Shown here one piece after another: positions 22,989-29,635 of a stretch of DNA of 37,775 bases. Position numbers and translations under genes: made by a program. The stretch is from a virus. Positions within the stretch are counted from its first letter, which is position 1. Each line of letters begins with the position of its first letter. The notes under the pieces were generated by a model. The model was not told the origin of the DNA. It did no database searches and saw nothing but the letters and a program-made list of their open reading frames with translations. The stretch spans positions 1-37,775 of IMG/VR virus record IMGVR_UViG_3300044612_000772; one strand, given 5' to 3'.

Positions 22989-23361
22989 GACCGGCATGGC
23001 CGACACAACTGACATGGCTGCGTCTGCGTTTGATGCGGCATGTGGGTACTGGCTGAGCAAGGCCCGCGAGGACTTCGCCAAGCGGTACGCCACGTACTTC
23101 AGCGACGAAACCGACGATTCGATCTGCCACAAGGCAAGGCTGGTGCGGGACATGCAGGAGGCTGGCATGTCCTGGTCCGAGGCGACCGACCACCCCGATG
23201 TGTACCTGGGCAGTGAGGACAGGGGCTACGTCTCGTATCTCCTGTACCACTGGCAGACATCCGACGATCCGCATCTGTCGCTGGAGGAATACCGGCACCA
23301 GCGGCTGGTAGGCCATGCGATTGACGATGTCCGGCGGGCGATCCGGGAGGGCAAGCAATGA
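22978..23361 (+). CDS. Early protein, 127 aa
   Basis: ATG 22978 with GGAGGTGGTCA just before it, a leader repeated exactly at a later gene (23647). A later start at Met7 is possible. Helical, with DAACGYWLSKAREDFAKRY and MSWSEATDHPDVYLGSEDRG. Unknown function. Confidence 0.65.
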   Translation: MRTKTGMADTTDMAASAFDAACGYWLSKAREDFAKRYATYFSDETDDSICHKARLVRDMQEAGMSWSEATDHPDVYLGSEDRGYVSYLLYHWQTSDDPHLSLEEYRHQRLVGHAIDDVRRAIREGKQ

Positions 23362-23660
23362 CATCCCGCCACCTCGCCAAGATGGCCAAGGCAGCAGCCG
23401 TGATTGAGTCTGTGGTCGGCCAGGACTTTTCGTGCCACGCCAGTGAGGGGTGGGGCGGCGAGTACGGCAAGAATGCGGTGCTGATTCTGGAACACTACCT
23501 TGGTGATCCGCTGTACCCGTACGTGAACTACGATGGCGGGCAATACGGCAAGATCGAACAGTTGTCCGATGCGTTGTCGGCTGCTGGGTTCTGGGTAGAG
23601 GACTGCACCGGGTGGTACTCCGGTGTGTATGAGAAGGAGGTGGTCAATGTCGATGGTTGA
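23358..23660 (+). CDS. Early protein, 100 aa
   Basis: Overlaps the previous gene as ATGA. N-terminal helix then an aromatic/Gly-rich part (EGWGGEYGKNAV; PYVNYDGGQYGKI; WVEDCTGWYSGVYE). I have seen the VEDCTGWY ending in other phage proteins, but know no function. Confidence 0.65.
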   Translation: MTSRHLAKMAKAAAVIESVVGQDFSCHASEGWGGEYGKNAVLILEHYLGDPLYPYVNYDGGQYGKIEQLSDALSAAGFWVEDCTGWYSGVYEKEVVNVDG

Positions 23661-23952
23661 GAACGCCGAGGACATCTGCCTGGGAGACTGGGTGCGAGAT
23701 CAGTATGGGCGTATCGGCCGCGTGACGGAGAAGCATTACATCTGCCCACAAGATGAGCAGTGGCTGTCCATGCAGACGATACCCGTCACGCCCGAGCAGA
23801 TGGAGGAGCCGTGGTGCAGCGTGCTGGTTCACAACAGCGGTGCTGTTGTCCAGCCGATCAGCACCCTCTGCAAACTAGACAATCATCCAGAATCTTTGCA
23901 CAACCCTTGGACTAGCTTCTACTTTCGGGAGACAGCCAATGCCCGCGATTGA
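23647..23952 (+). CDS. Conserved early protein, SH3/KOW-like, 101 aa
   Basis: ATG 23647 preceded by GGAGGTGGTCA (identical to the leader at 22978). Core LGDWVRDQYGRIGRVTEKHY is a small-barrel signature, followed by CPQDEQWLSMQ and WCSVLVHNSGAVVQP. I recall a widespread phage family with this order; role unknown, possibly nucleic-acid or protein binding. Confidence 0.75.
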   Translation: MSMVENAEDICLGDWVRDQYGRIGRVTEKHYICPQDEQWLSMQTIPVTPEQMEEPWCSVLVHNSGAVVQPISTLCKLDNHPESLHNPWTSFYFRETANARD

Positions 23953-24205
23953 CATCTCAAACACCGAGGCCGTGGCTATCGACACGGCATGCATGACCCT
24001 CATGGAAACCGTGCGGCGAGGGCGCAAGAAGCAGAAGGCGTACATTGAAGAGGACAACGATCCCGATGGGGCCGCGTCCTTGGAAGACGGACTTTCTGAC
24101 CTCATTCGGGCCAACCGCACGCTTCGCCTCCTGCTGGAGCGGGCCGGGTGGACCAGCGAGATGATCGGTCATGCCTACAAGGAGAACGCCAATGCCGCAG
24201 ATTGA
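23939..24205 (+). CDS. Small helical early protein, 88 aa
   Basis: ATG 23939 in the end of the previous gene. Basic helix (TVRRGRKKQKAYIEE) then an acidic turn and a second helix (LIRANRTLRLLLERAGW). Unknown; could bind nucleic acid. Confidence 0.6.
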   Translation: MPAIDISNTEAVAIDTACMTLMETVRRGRKKQKAYIEEDNDPDGAASLEDGLSDLIRANRTLRLLLERAGWTSEMIGHAYKENANAAD

Positions 24206-24383
24206 TTGGACTGCTGACCAAGGCGAGGAGGTGCGGCAGTTGCTTCTGAATCAAATTGATTTCCTGCAAGAGAGAAAGGCAACGTGGGTTTCCGGCGGTG
24301 CTATCGGCCCAGCAGCAAGCGACTCGTACCTCATCCAAGACTTGCGTGACATCCTTTCTAAACTGGAGGCTGCATATGCCTAG
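24192..24383 (+). CDS. Small helical early protein, 63 aa
   Basis: ATG 24192 after GGAG, overlapping the previous gene. Two predicted helices (ADQGEEVRQLLLNQIDFLQE; SYLIQDLRDILSKLEAAYA) joined by a Gly/Ala loop. Unknown family. Confidence 0.65.
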   Translation: MPQIDWTADQGEEVRQLLLNQIDFLQERKATWVSGGAIGPAASDSYLIQDLRDILSKLEAAYA

Positions 24384-24708
24384 TCGCTGCGGCGAGCGTC
24401 CACCATGCCGCAAGTCCCGGCCCGATTACCCGGACGGGGTGGTCGCCATCTATGACAACCAGGGCGCCACATGCGACAGGTACACGGTGGTATACGCCCC
24501 GTTTCACAGCGAGGATGCGTGGCATTACCCCACTCTGGACATGAGCGCCGATCCCTTCCATCCGCAAGGGGTTGGGATGCACGGCGAGTATTCGTTCCGG
24601 CCTACGCGGAGACAAGGGGAGCGAGTGATCGATTGGTCTGACCTGCCAGCGTTGTGCCAGCAGGCCGTGCTGGAAGACTTGGAGGAAGACGATGAAGACA
24701 ATGCGTGA
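24376..24708 (+). CDS. Early protein, 110 aa
   Basis: ATG 24376 with GGAGG upstream, overlapping the previous gene by 8 bp. A beta-rich domain (PDGVVAIYDNQGATCDRYTV; VYAPFHSEDAWHYPTLDMS) and a very acidic C-terminus (LEDLEEDDEDNA). Unknown function. Confidence 0.65.
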   Translation: MPSRCGERPPCRKSRPDYPDGVVAIYDNQGATCDRYTVVYAPFHSEDAWHYPTLDMSADPFHPQGVGMHGEYSFRPTRRQGERVIDWSDLPALCQQAVLEDLEEDDEDNA

Positions 24709-24868
24709 TCTGCGGGAATGGGTCAACGAGAAGGACGAGCATGGGTATCTCATGCCTGACGAGTTCGTGGTGGGCGTGACCTACACTGCGATCTATGCTC
24801 GCAACCGCGACTGCTTAGTGGGTTGGGCTGGGTTTGAAACTACTAGCGACGAGGAGGATGAGGCATGA
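24692..24868 (+). CDS. Small early protein, 58 aa
   Basis: Read directly: ATG 24692 after GGAGGAAG, TGA at 24866-24868. Reads MKTMRDLREWVNEKDEHGY and ends ETTSDEEDEA. Overlaps the gene before by 17 bp and the next as ATGA. Unknown family. Confidence 0.65.
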   Translation: MKTMRDLREWVNEKDEHGYLMPDEFVVGVTYTAIYARNRDCLVGWAGFETTSDEEDEA

Positions 24869-25113
24869 CCTTTGAAGACTGGCGAGCGACACAGCATCAG
24901 GCCACGCAAGGTCTGGAGCATGACATTCTGGAAGACCACTTCGGTTATGTGCCGGACAACGTGCAGTCGGTGTGGGTCTATGAGGTGGGCGTGATTGCCG
25001 GGCTAAAGGACGGCCAGTACTTCACGCACATCGGACGGTCGGAATACACGGGCACGCTAGACGTTATTGAGCGTCGGCTGTGGGAAGATCACGCGAAACA
25101 GGAGGTGGGTTGA
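24865..25113 (+). CDS. Small early protein, 82 aa
   Basis: Begins MTFEDWRATQHQATQGLEHD; the middle has a beta hairpin (VQSVWVYEVGVIAGLKDGQY). Coupled to both neighbours (ATGA, TGATG). Unknown. Confidence 0.65.
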   Translation: MTFEDWRATQHQATQGLEHDILEDHFGYVPDNVQSVWVYEVGVIAGLKDGQYFTHIGRSEYTGTLDVIERRLWEDHAKQEVG

Positions 25114-25295
25114 TGGAAGTTCTTGTTGTGTTTCGTTACCCGGATATCAGCGACCCGAATGGGGCCGAGGCTACGTGGGCTATCGACTCCCTCACCGAAT
25201 CGCTGAAGGGCGCCGGCGTTGATTGTGATTCTTGGCACATTGAGGAGACGTTCTCCGATGCCTGCACCGAGTGGTCCGATGAGGAGGATGAGTGA
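25113..25295 (+). CDS. Small acidic early protein, 60 aa
   Basis: ATG 25113 in the previous stop (TGATG). Reads MEVLVVFRYPDISDPNGAEA, then an acidic ferredoxin-like layout (strand, helix, strand) ending DEEDE. Acidic small early proteins may mimic DNA, but nothing here proves that. Confidence 0.65.
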   Translation: MEVLVVFRYPDISDPNGAEATWAIDSLTESLKGAGVDCDSWHIEETFSDACTEWSDEEDE

Positions 25296-25531
25296 TGAGC
25301 GAGTTCATGTTCGGGGTTCGGACTGGCGAGAGTCGGCTTCCGCTGCGCGTCCGCATGGCATGCGAGCGTGCAGCCAAGGAACTGAAAGTAACGTGGATCG
25401 AAATCCGCGAACCCACGCGACAGTGGAAGTCTTGGTTTGCTGGGCCCAATCTTGGGCATCCGTTTGACGCCGACTTGCAGAGGGACTGCACGCGGCTGGT
25501 TGAGTCATTTCTTTCTGAGGGAGAAACGTGA
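25295..25531 (+). CDS. Small early protein, 78 aa
   Basis: ATG 25295 overlaps the previous stop (TGATG). Basic, with RLPLRVRMACERAAKELKV, TWIEIREPTRQWKSWFAGP. Unknown family. Confidence 0.65.
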   Translation: MSEFMFGVRTGESRLPLRVRMACERAAKELKVTWIEIREPTRQWKSWFAGPNLGHPFDADLQRDCTRLVESFLSEGET

Positions 25532-25881
25532 TGGCACATACACCTGGGCCGTGGTCTGTGATGCCCACCCCGACCGACGTGCAGCACACCCACAAGATCA
25601 TGTACGACTGTGTGCAGGAGCGCCGCAGGATCGGTGCCGTGTGCGGCGTGTTCGCAAAGGATGACGGCGAGGCGACTGACAACGCCCGCCTCATCGCCGC
25701 TGCCCCGGAGTTGCTGGCTGCCTTGCAGTCGTTCATCGATCTTAGTGATGACGGCTCTCTGCATATCGACGGCAGCCCGGCTACGGAAGACCCCGCACTC
25801 ACTGCTGCCCGTGCAGCAATCGCCAAGGCCGAAGGTATCACCACGGAGGTAGATGATGGCAAGGAGCGATCATTGGACTGA
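25531..25881 (+). CDS. HTPGPW-type early protein, 116 aa
   Basis: Starts MAHTPGPWSVMPTPTD and includes DNARLIAAAPELLAALQSFI, the two hallmarks of a very common small phage and prophage protein family of unknown function. ATG 25531 overlaps the previous stop; end overlaps the next gene by 26 bp. Confidence 0.85.
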   Translation: MAHTPGPWSVMPTPTDVQHTHKIMYDCVQERRRIGAVCGVFAKDDGEATDNARLIAAAPELLAALQSFIDLSDDGSLHIDGSPATEDPALTAARAAIAKAEGITTEVDDGKERSLD

Positions 25882-25993
25882 CGAGACAGTGGACAAGGCG
25901 ATCCGCCTGCTTGTGCTGGCGGAGTCTTTGGCCCGACGACTAGAGCCTGATCTCTACCAGGAGATCAGGCTTTTTCTTTTGGAGGAAGCATGA
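25856..25993 (+). CDS. Small helical protein, 45 aa, carrying an internal terminator
   Basis: Read directly: ATG 25856 (ATG 25853 also in frame) after GGAGG, TGA at 25991-25993. Product MARSDHWTDETVDKAIRLLV then LARRLEPDLYQEIRLFLLEE is a clean two-helix sequence. Its last third is encoded by a strong rho-independent terminator (25944-25980), and its stop overlaps the next ATG. So the same bases serve as codons, terminator and, just after the T-run, the next ribosome site GGAGGAAGC. Confidence 0.6.
   Translation: MARSDHWTDETVDKAIRLLVLAESLARRLEPDLYQEIRLFLLEEA
25944..25980 (+). terminator. Rho-independent terminator inside the 45-aa gene
   Basis: Perfect 11-bp stem AGCCTGATCTC / GAGATCAGGCT (25944-25954 and 25961-25971), 6-nt loop, then TTTTTCTTTT. 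It would stop part of the early transcripts about two thirds of the way along the operon, so downstream genes depend on read-through or antitermination. It is the clearest terminator in the window. Confidence 0.8.
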
Positions 25994-26199
25994 TCCAAGA
26001 GTTCGACGGCACGGCCGAGCAGTTCGCTCGTATCACCCGGGAGTTGTATCCCAACTGTCGGATATGCGAGGACGATGACGGGCAGATCGTGATCTACACC
26101 GGAGCCGCTATGCAAATGGGCGGCGAGGTTGTATCATGGTTGCCTGATGATGAGGATGTGTACCAATCTTGGTGCGATAGAAACCCGGAGGTGATGTGA
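25990..26199 (+). CDS. Small early protein, 69 aa
   Basis: First gene after the intragenic terminator; GGAGGAAGC ribosome site right after the T-run. Begins MIQEFDGTAEQFARITRELY, then CRICEDDDGQIVIYTG. Small alpha-beta style; unknown. Confidence 0.65.
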   Translation: MIQEFDGTAEQFARITRELYPNCRICEDDDGQIVIYTGAAMQMGGEVVSWLPDDEDVYQSWCDRNPEVM

Positions 26200-26468
26200 T
26201 GGCATGCACGTTCCGCATGACGTACGAGGAGGCGGCACGCCAGCCTGTTTCCGTGCGGGCGCAGGAATGCTGCGCTCACTTTGGCTACCCCTATCAGGCA
26301 ATCGTGGTGCCCAATTACCGGCCGGAGGTTGCGAGACTCCGCCGCGGGGCGTGCGAGGTAGGGTGCCTGAACCAACATTGGGCAGGCCCGCTCTTAGTCT
26401 GGTATCCAGAAGGCGATTGGGTATCCGCAACACACACTGGAGAGGTGGTGGTATATGAAGAAGTCTGA
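26199..26468 (+). CDS. Small early protein, 89 aa
   Basis: ATG 26199 sits in a 15-bp leader GGAGGTGATGTGATG that recurs exactly at 26748-26762. Contains MTYEEAARQPVSVRAQECCA and several other Cys, ending VSATHTGEVVVYEEV. Unknown family. Confidence 0.65.
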   Translation: MACTFRMTYEEAARQPVSVRAQECCAHFGYPYQAIVVPNYRPEVARLRRGACEVGCLNQHWAGPLLVWYPEGDWVSATHTGEVVVYEEV

Positions 26469-26745
26469 CATTGAAGCTGCCGTCAAAGAGATTGAGCAGA
26501 AGTACTTCGATCTCGTCTGGCTGGCACGTAAGCGGCCGGAGGACAGGCCCGCTGCGGGGGAGGCCGTCGACCGCGTGTGCGGCCTATACCCTGACGAGGT
26601 GGATCGCCTGCGTGGGGAGCATGGCGACTGGGAACACGGGTTCAACAGCGGCTGCCTTGCTGCGTTCCGCTATGTGTTTGGGTTGTTCGGCACCGATGCT
26701 GATGCCGCCCAGGCGAAAGAGGAGTTCCCTTTCCTGGATACTTAG
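26455..26745 (+). CDS. Small helical early protein, 96 aa
   Basis: ATG 26455 inside the end of the previous gene, with GGAGAGGTGG upstream. Helical: KKSDIEAAVKEIEQKYFDLV; then HGFNSGCLAAFRYVFGLFGT. The HGFNSGxLAAxR pattern is one I have met in other small phage proteins; function unknown. Confidence 0.65.
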   Translation: MKKSDIEAAVKEIEQKYFDLVWLARKRPEDRPAAGEAVDRVCGLYPDEVDRLRGEHGDWEHGFNSGCLAAFRYVFGLFGTDADAAQAKEEFPFLDT

Positions 26746-26759
26746 AAGGAGGTGATGTG

Positions 26760-27104
26760 ATGCAACTCATATGGCATTTGGAGTGCTGGCTAGACGCGAT
26801 GACCGAAGCCATCGACGCGGCCGAGCAGCAAGCTGGTGTGACCCAAGACACCAACAACTACAGCGACATCGCTGAACAGTTGCGGTCCCGGGTGGTATCC
26901 CATTTGTTTGACGCCGGCATCAGTCCGAAGTGGGCTTACCAACAGTCCGTTGGGGCGTACGTTATCGTGCAGTCAGCGGACGCTGGCGAACGAGCAGCCT
27001 TTGAGGCAGCCATGGATGCAGAGCGTGGTTTTGTGGATGAGCAAGTGAGGGCCGAAGCCCAGTCCCTAGCGGAGTTCAAAGCCCAGGAGGTGAGTGATGG
27101 CTAA
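26760..27104 (+). CDS. Early protein, 114 aa
   Basis: ATG 26760 with GGAGG 7 nt upstream in the repeated 15-bp leader. Mostly helical, Ala/Glu-rich (DAMTEAIDAAEQQAGV; AFEAAMDAERGFVDEQVRAE). Unknown. Confidence 0.65.
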   Translation: MQLIWHLECWLDAMTEAIDAAEQQAGVTQDTNNYSDIAEQLRSRVVSHLFDAGISPKWAYQQSVGAYVIVQSADAGERAAFEAAMDAERGFVDEQVRAEAQSLAEFKAQEVSDG

Positions 27105-27294
27105 GGCCGCAGACTATCCACGCAGCCTGGACGTTCTCGCCAACGAAATGTATCGGTTGTTGATTAAGTGCGGCATGCATCTGGACGGCGAGTGCGACTG
27201 GGAGCCCGATGACCTGCGTGAAGCAGTCGCCAACATTGTGGTGGAGATGGATGGGTACTACGTGCGTAAGTCAAAGGAGAAGCGTGATGGCTAA
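27097..27294 (+). CDS. Small early protein, 65 aa
   Basis: First of three consecutive genes starting with the exact 12-mer GTGATGGCTAAG; a fourth shares ATGGCTAAG. Product MAKAADYPRSLDVLANEMYR, then DDLREAVANIVVEMDG. Unknown. Confidence 0.65.
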   Translation: MAKAADYPRSLDVLANEMYRLLIKCGMHLDGECDWEPDDLREAVANIVVEMDGYYVRKSKEKRDG

Positions 27295-27532
27295 GACTGC
27301 GAATGAATGGCGACTGGAGGAGGCGTACCCGCCGATGCGGATGGTTGAGTTCACTCCGCTACGCAAGAAGGTAGTAGCTGAGTGGCTTCATTGTGCTGGC
27401 CTAACGTGCGACGAGTATGACCTCAGCCGCATTGCCGAGAAGATCGAACTGATTGTTCTGGATGAGTTGCGCGGCGTGGCGCACACGCCGTGGCGCAGTG
27501 TGATGTTCCTAACCAGGAATGAGGAGGAGTGA
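27287..27532 (+). CDS. Small early protein, 81 aa
   Basis: Second gene with the GTGATGGCTAAG start. Reads MAKTANEWRLEEAYPPMRMV, with YDLSRIAEKIELIVLDELRG. Helical, unknown family. Overlaps both neighbours. Confidence 0.65.
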   Translation: MAKTANEWRLEEAYPPMRMVEFTPLRKKVVAEWLHCAGLTCDEYDLSRIAEKIELIVLDELRGVAHTPWRSVMFLTRNEEE

Positions 27533-27834
27533 TGGCTAAGAAAACGGCGAAGCCGAAGAAACACATTCAGTTGCGGTACATCGCTGACCCCGGCCATGGC
27601 TGGGCGGAGGTTCCCAGTGTGCTGTGCAAAGCCATCGGCCTGGGCACAGACTTCACCGAGCGGAACGGGGTGCTGTACCTGGAAGAGGACTGCGAGATGT
27701 CGGACTTGGACCGCGCCCTGAAGAAGCATGGGTACAAGCCCGAGTACGTGGAGATGTATGTGGATGACTTTGACCAGTGGCTGGGCGGTGACGTGTGGCC
27801 ACAGATTCCCAAGGAGAGCGAGGCTCATGGCTAA
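27532..27834 (+). CDS. Conserved early protein, 100 aa
   Basis: Third gene with the GTGATGGCTAAG start. After a Lys-rich head, YIADPGHGWAEVPSVLCKAI and VLYLEEDCEMSDLDRALKKH match a phage family I remember as common (DPGHGWxxV, YLEEDCD pattern), without a known job. Confidence 0.75.
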   Translation: MAKKTAKPKKHIQLRYIADPGHGWAEVPSVLCKAIGLGTDFTERNGVLYLEEDCEMSDLDRALKKHGYKPEYVEMYVDDFDQWLGGDVWPQIPKESEAHG

Positions 27835-28063
27835 GAAGCGAGCGCCGAAGACACCGGCCGACAAGTTCATTGCCGCAGTGATGAAGCATGCGGACGGTAC
27901 GATTACCGATGTGGCGGAGGAGTTGGGGGTAACCCATCAGGCCGTATGCAAACGGCTGAAGGAGTACCGTCAGCGTGGGGTGAAGGGCCTGCCGGAATTC
28001 AATGCACGATCTGTAGACGTGCAGTCCGTCCAGGCTTTGGTCAACAAGTACAGGGGGAAGTGA
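27827..28063 (+). CDS. Small helix-turn-helix DNA-binding protein, 78 aa
   Basis: After a Lys-rich start (MAKKRAPKTPADK), residues about 22-45 (ADGTITDVAEELGVTHQAVC then KRLKEYRQRG) form a classical helix-turn-helix of the Fis/MarR-like one-domain type. A likely transcription regulator acting on the phage's own promoters. Shares ATGGCTAAG with the three preceding genes. Confidence 0.75.
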   Translation: MAKKRAPKTPADKFIAAVMKHADGTITDVAEELGVTHQAVCKRLKEYRQRGVKGLPEFNARSVDVQSVQALVNKYRGK

Positions 28064-28287
28064 TGACCACCGAGACGCGGCAGCCGGGCGTGTACTCCTT
28101 CGATGAGGACACCCTGCGATTCCTGGCAGATGCCTTGGAGGAGGCGGCCGAGGTGGCCGACAAGCGGGATGAGGAGACTGCAACCCAGTCTGCGAGGAAG
28201 CCGAAGAATCTGTTTGCTACCGGGGCGTTACTGCGTGAGTACGTCCGTCAGTTCAGGACCGATGCGAATACTTTGGAGGATCGATGA
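28063..28287 (+). CDS. Small acidic early protein, 74 aa
   Basis: ATG 28063 overlaps the previous stop (TGATG). Helical: SFDEDTLRFLADALEEAAEV, then ATGALLREYVRQFRTDA. Unknown. Confidence 0.65.
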   Translation: MTTETRQPGVYSFDEDTLRFLADALEEAAEVADKRDEETATQSARKPKNLFATGALLREYVRQFRTDANTLEDR

Positions 28288-28661
28288 AGCAGATGTTTGC
28301 AGACGATATGGATGCGTTGTCGTGGCTGTTTGATACCAAGGTGGTGGCGAAAATCTTCAGCCACATCATCGATATCAAGGGGGCCGGGGCTGCGTTGCGT
28401 GAGATTCAGGAGCTTGCTCGCACCCCGGGTGCATCGGCAGCAACCATGGCCCAGCAATGGCTTACATTCCAGGCGTGCATGGGGCCGCCTCTTGTCCATG
28501 AACTCCTGACCTCCGGCGAATTCCGCGAGGTCTGCCCGTCCCAAGCCGGGGCCCCCAAGCCGCCGCCGATGGACGATGAGTTCACCGTGTGGTCCGGTGC
28601 CGATGGTCGCCGCGTCGTGGCAGAGCATAAGGGTTCGCATTATCTGTTCGTTGTGAAGTAA
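28284..28661 (+). CDS. Early protein, 125 aa
   Basis: ATGA overlap with the previous gene. N-terminal helical part (ALSWLFDTKVVAKIFSHIID), a C-terminal beta segment (DEFTVWSGADGRRVVAEHK). No family recognised. Confidence 0.65.
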   Translation: MKQMFADDMDALSWLFDTKVVAKIFSHIIDIKGAGAALREIQELARTPGASAATMAQQWLTFQACMGPPLVHELLTSGEFREVCPSQAGAPKPPPMDDEFTVWSGADGRRVVAEHKGSHYLFVVK

Positions 28662-28671
28662 GGAGGAGCCG

Positions 28672-28782
28672 ATGTACAGGGAGGTACTACAGGTTCTGCA
28701 TGTCTTGGCGACATGCATCCTGATGTTGATTGCGGGTCAGTTAAAAGACATTTGTTTGCGTATACTTATGGAGGGTAAGTGA
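28672..28782 (+). CDS. Membrane microprotein, 36 aa
   Basis: Read directly: ATG 28672 after GGAGGAG, TGA at 28780-28782. MYREVLQVLHVLATCILMLI then AGQLKDICLRILMEGK, one hydrophobic helix. Coupled to the next microprotein by TGATG. Inside its end, TATACT (28761) resembles a -10 box that could serve the recombinase. Confidence 0.55.
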   Translation: MYREVLQVLHVLATCILMLIAGQLKDICLRILMEGK

Positions 28783-28862
28783 TGTCCCCGTTAGCAGACT
28801 TCTTGGTGGGTGGCGCAATTGTGCTGGCCGTTCTGTTCTTCTCCTCATTGAGTGACGCATGA
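28782..28862 (+). CDS. Membrane microprotein, 26 aa
   Basis: Read directly: ATG 28782 in the previous stop, TGA at 28860-28862 overlapping the recombinase ATG (ATGA). MSPLADFLVGGAIVLAVLFF plus SSLSDA: one transmembrane helix and nothing else. Both ends are coupled, which supports real translation. Could be a small membrane effector or only a coupling relay. Confidence 0.55.
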   Translation: MSPLADFLVGGAIVLAVLFFSSLSDA

Positions 28863-29635
28863 TCTACGGATACTGCCGAGTCTCCACAGACGATCAGTCG
28901 ATCAGCCTGGATAACCAGCGGCAGGAACTGGAGGCCCATGCCGCCAAGCATGGCATCACCTTTGACCGTGTCTTCTGCGACGAGGATGTCTCTGGCAAGG
29001 TGCCCCTGCGTGACCGACCGCAAGGGAAAGTCATGTGGGATTTGCTGGACAAGGGTGACCTCGTCCTCGTCACCAAGCTGGACCGTGGCTGGCGTAACAC
29101 CGCCGATGCGGCCGGTACTCTGGCCACATGGCGGCAGTATGGGGTGAAGCTCTCTATCCTGGACTTCCCCATCGACACGGCCACGGACGAGGGGGAGATG
29201 ATGTTCTGCCAGTTCGCAAGCTGGGCACAGTACGAACGCAAGCGGATCGGCCGGCGAGTATCCGATGCCTTCGGCTACCTGCGGCGGAACGGCAAACCCT
29301 ACGCTGGCACCCGTCCCTTTGGCTGGGTGCGGGGGGCAGGTGAGTGGGTGCCGTGCGAACGCGAGCGTGTGCTAGGCAACCGGGTGGTGGACATGCGGGA
29401 CCGTGGCATGTCCTGGAATGCGATCACCCTCTGCCTTTGCCGCGAGAACGTACGCAAGCCGGCGGCGAAAAAGACTTCTTCTGGTTGGTATCACCCGCCC
29501 GATGTGCGGAGTTTGTGCCGCGCGGCGAGAGCCGGATATCCAGTTGTGCCGCAAGCGTCTTGGCTAGGCGCGCAGCCCGCAGGGACGCCACCCGCAGCGG
29601 TATCTCATGGTCCTCTGCCAGCGTCCGCAGGGTAG
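28859..29635 (+). CDS. Serine recombinase (resolvase/invertase type)
   Basis: Cuts and rejoins DNA through a covalent serine link. N-terminal resolvase domain: YCRVST with nucleophile Ser9, SGKVPLRDRPQG (about 45-56), LVTKLDRGWRN (Asp75-Arg76), and the dimerising helix FASWAQYERKRIGRRVSDA (119-137). A short C-terminal part (GKPYAGTRPFGWV; GMSWNAITLCLCRE) fits a helix-turn-helix. At 258 aa it is a resolvase-sized enzyme, not a large serine integrase. The last residues after about 225 are low-complexity and lie opposite the sigma-factor gene (212 bp antiparallel overlap). No att site was identified. Confidence 0.9.
   Translation: MIYGYCRVSTDDQSISLDNQRQELEAHAAKHGITFDRVFCDEDVSGKVPLRDRPQGKVMWDLLDKGDLVLVTKLDRGWRNTADAAGTLATWRQYGVKLSILDFPIDTATDEGEMMFCQFASWAQYERKRIGRRVSDAFGYLRRNGKPYAGTRPFGWVRGAGEWVPCERERVLGNRVVDMRDRGMSWNAITLCLCRENVRKPAAKKTSSGWYHPPDVRSLCRAARAGYPVVPQASWLGAQPAGTPPAAVSHGPLPASAG

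Noticed and set aside
29424-29635. Dismissing one of the two antiparallel frames as false
   Set aside because: Both carry clear domain motifs (resolvase domain; sigma regions 2 and 4), so both genes are kept and only their tails are doubted.
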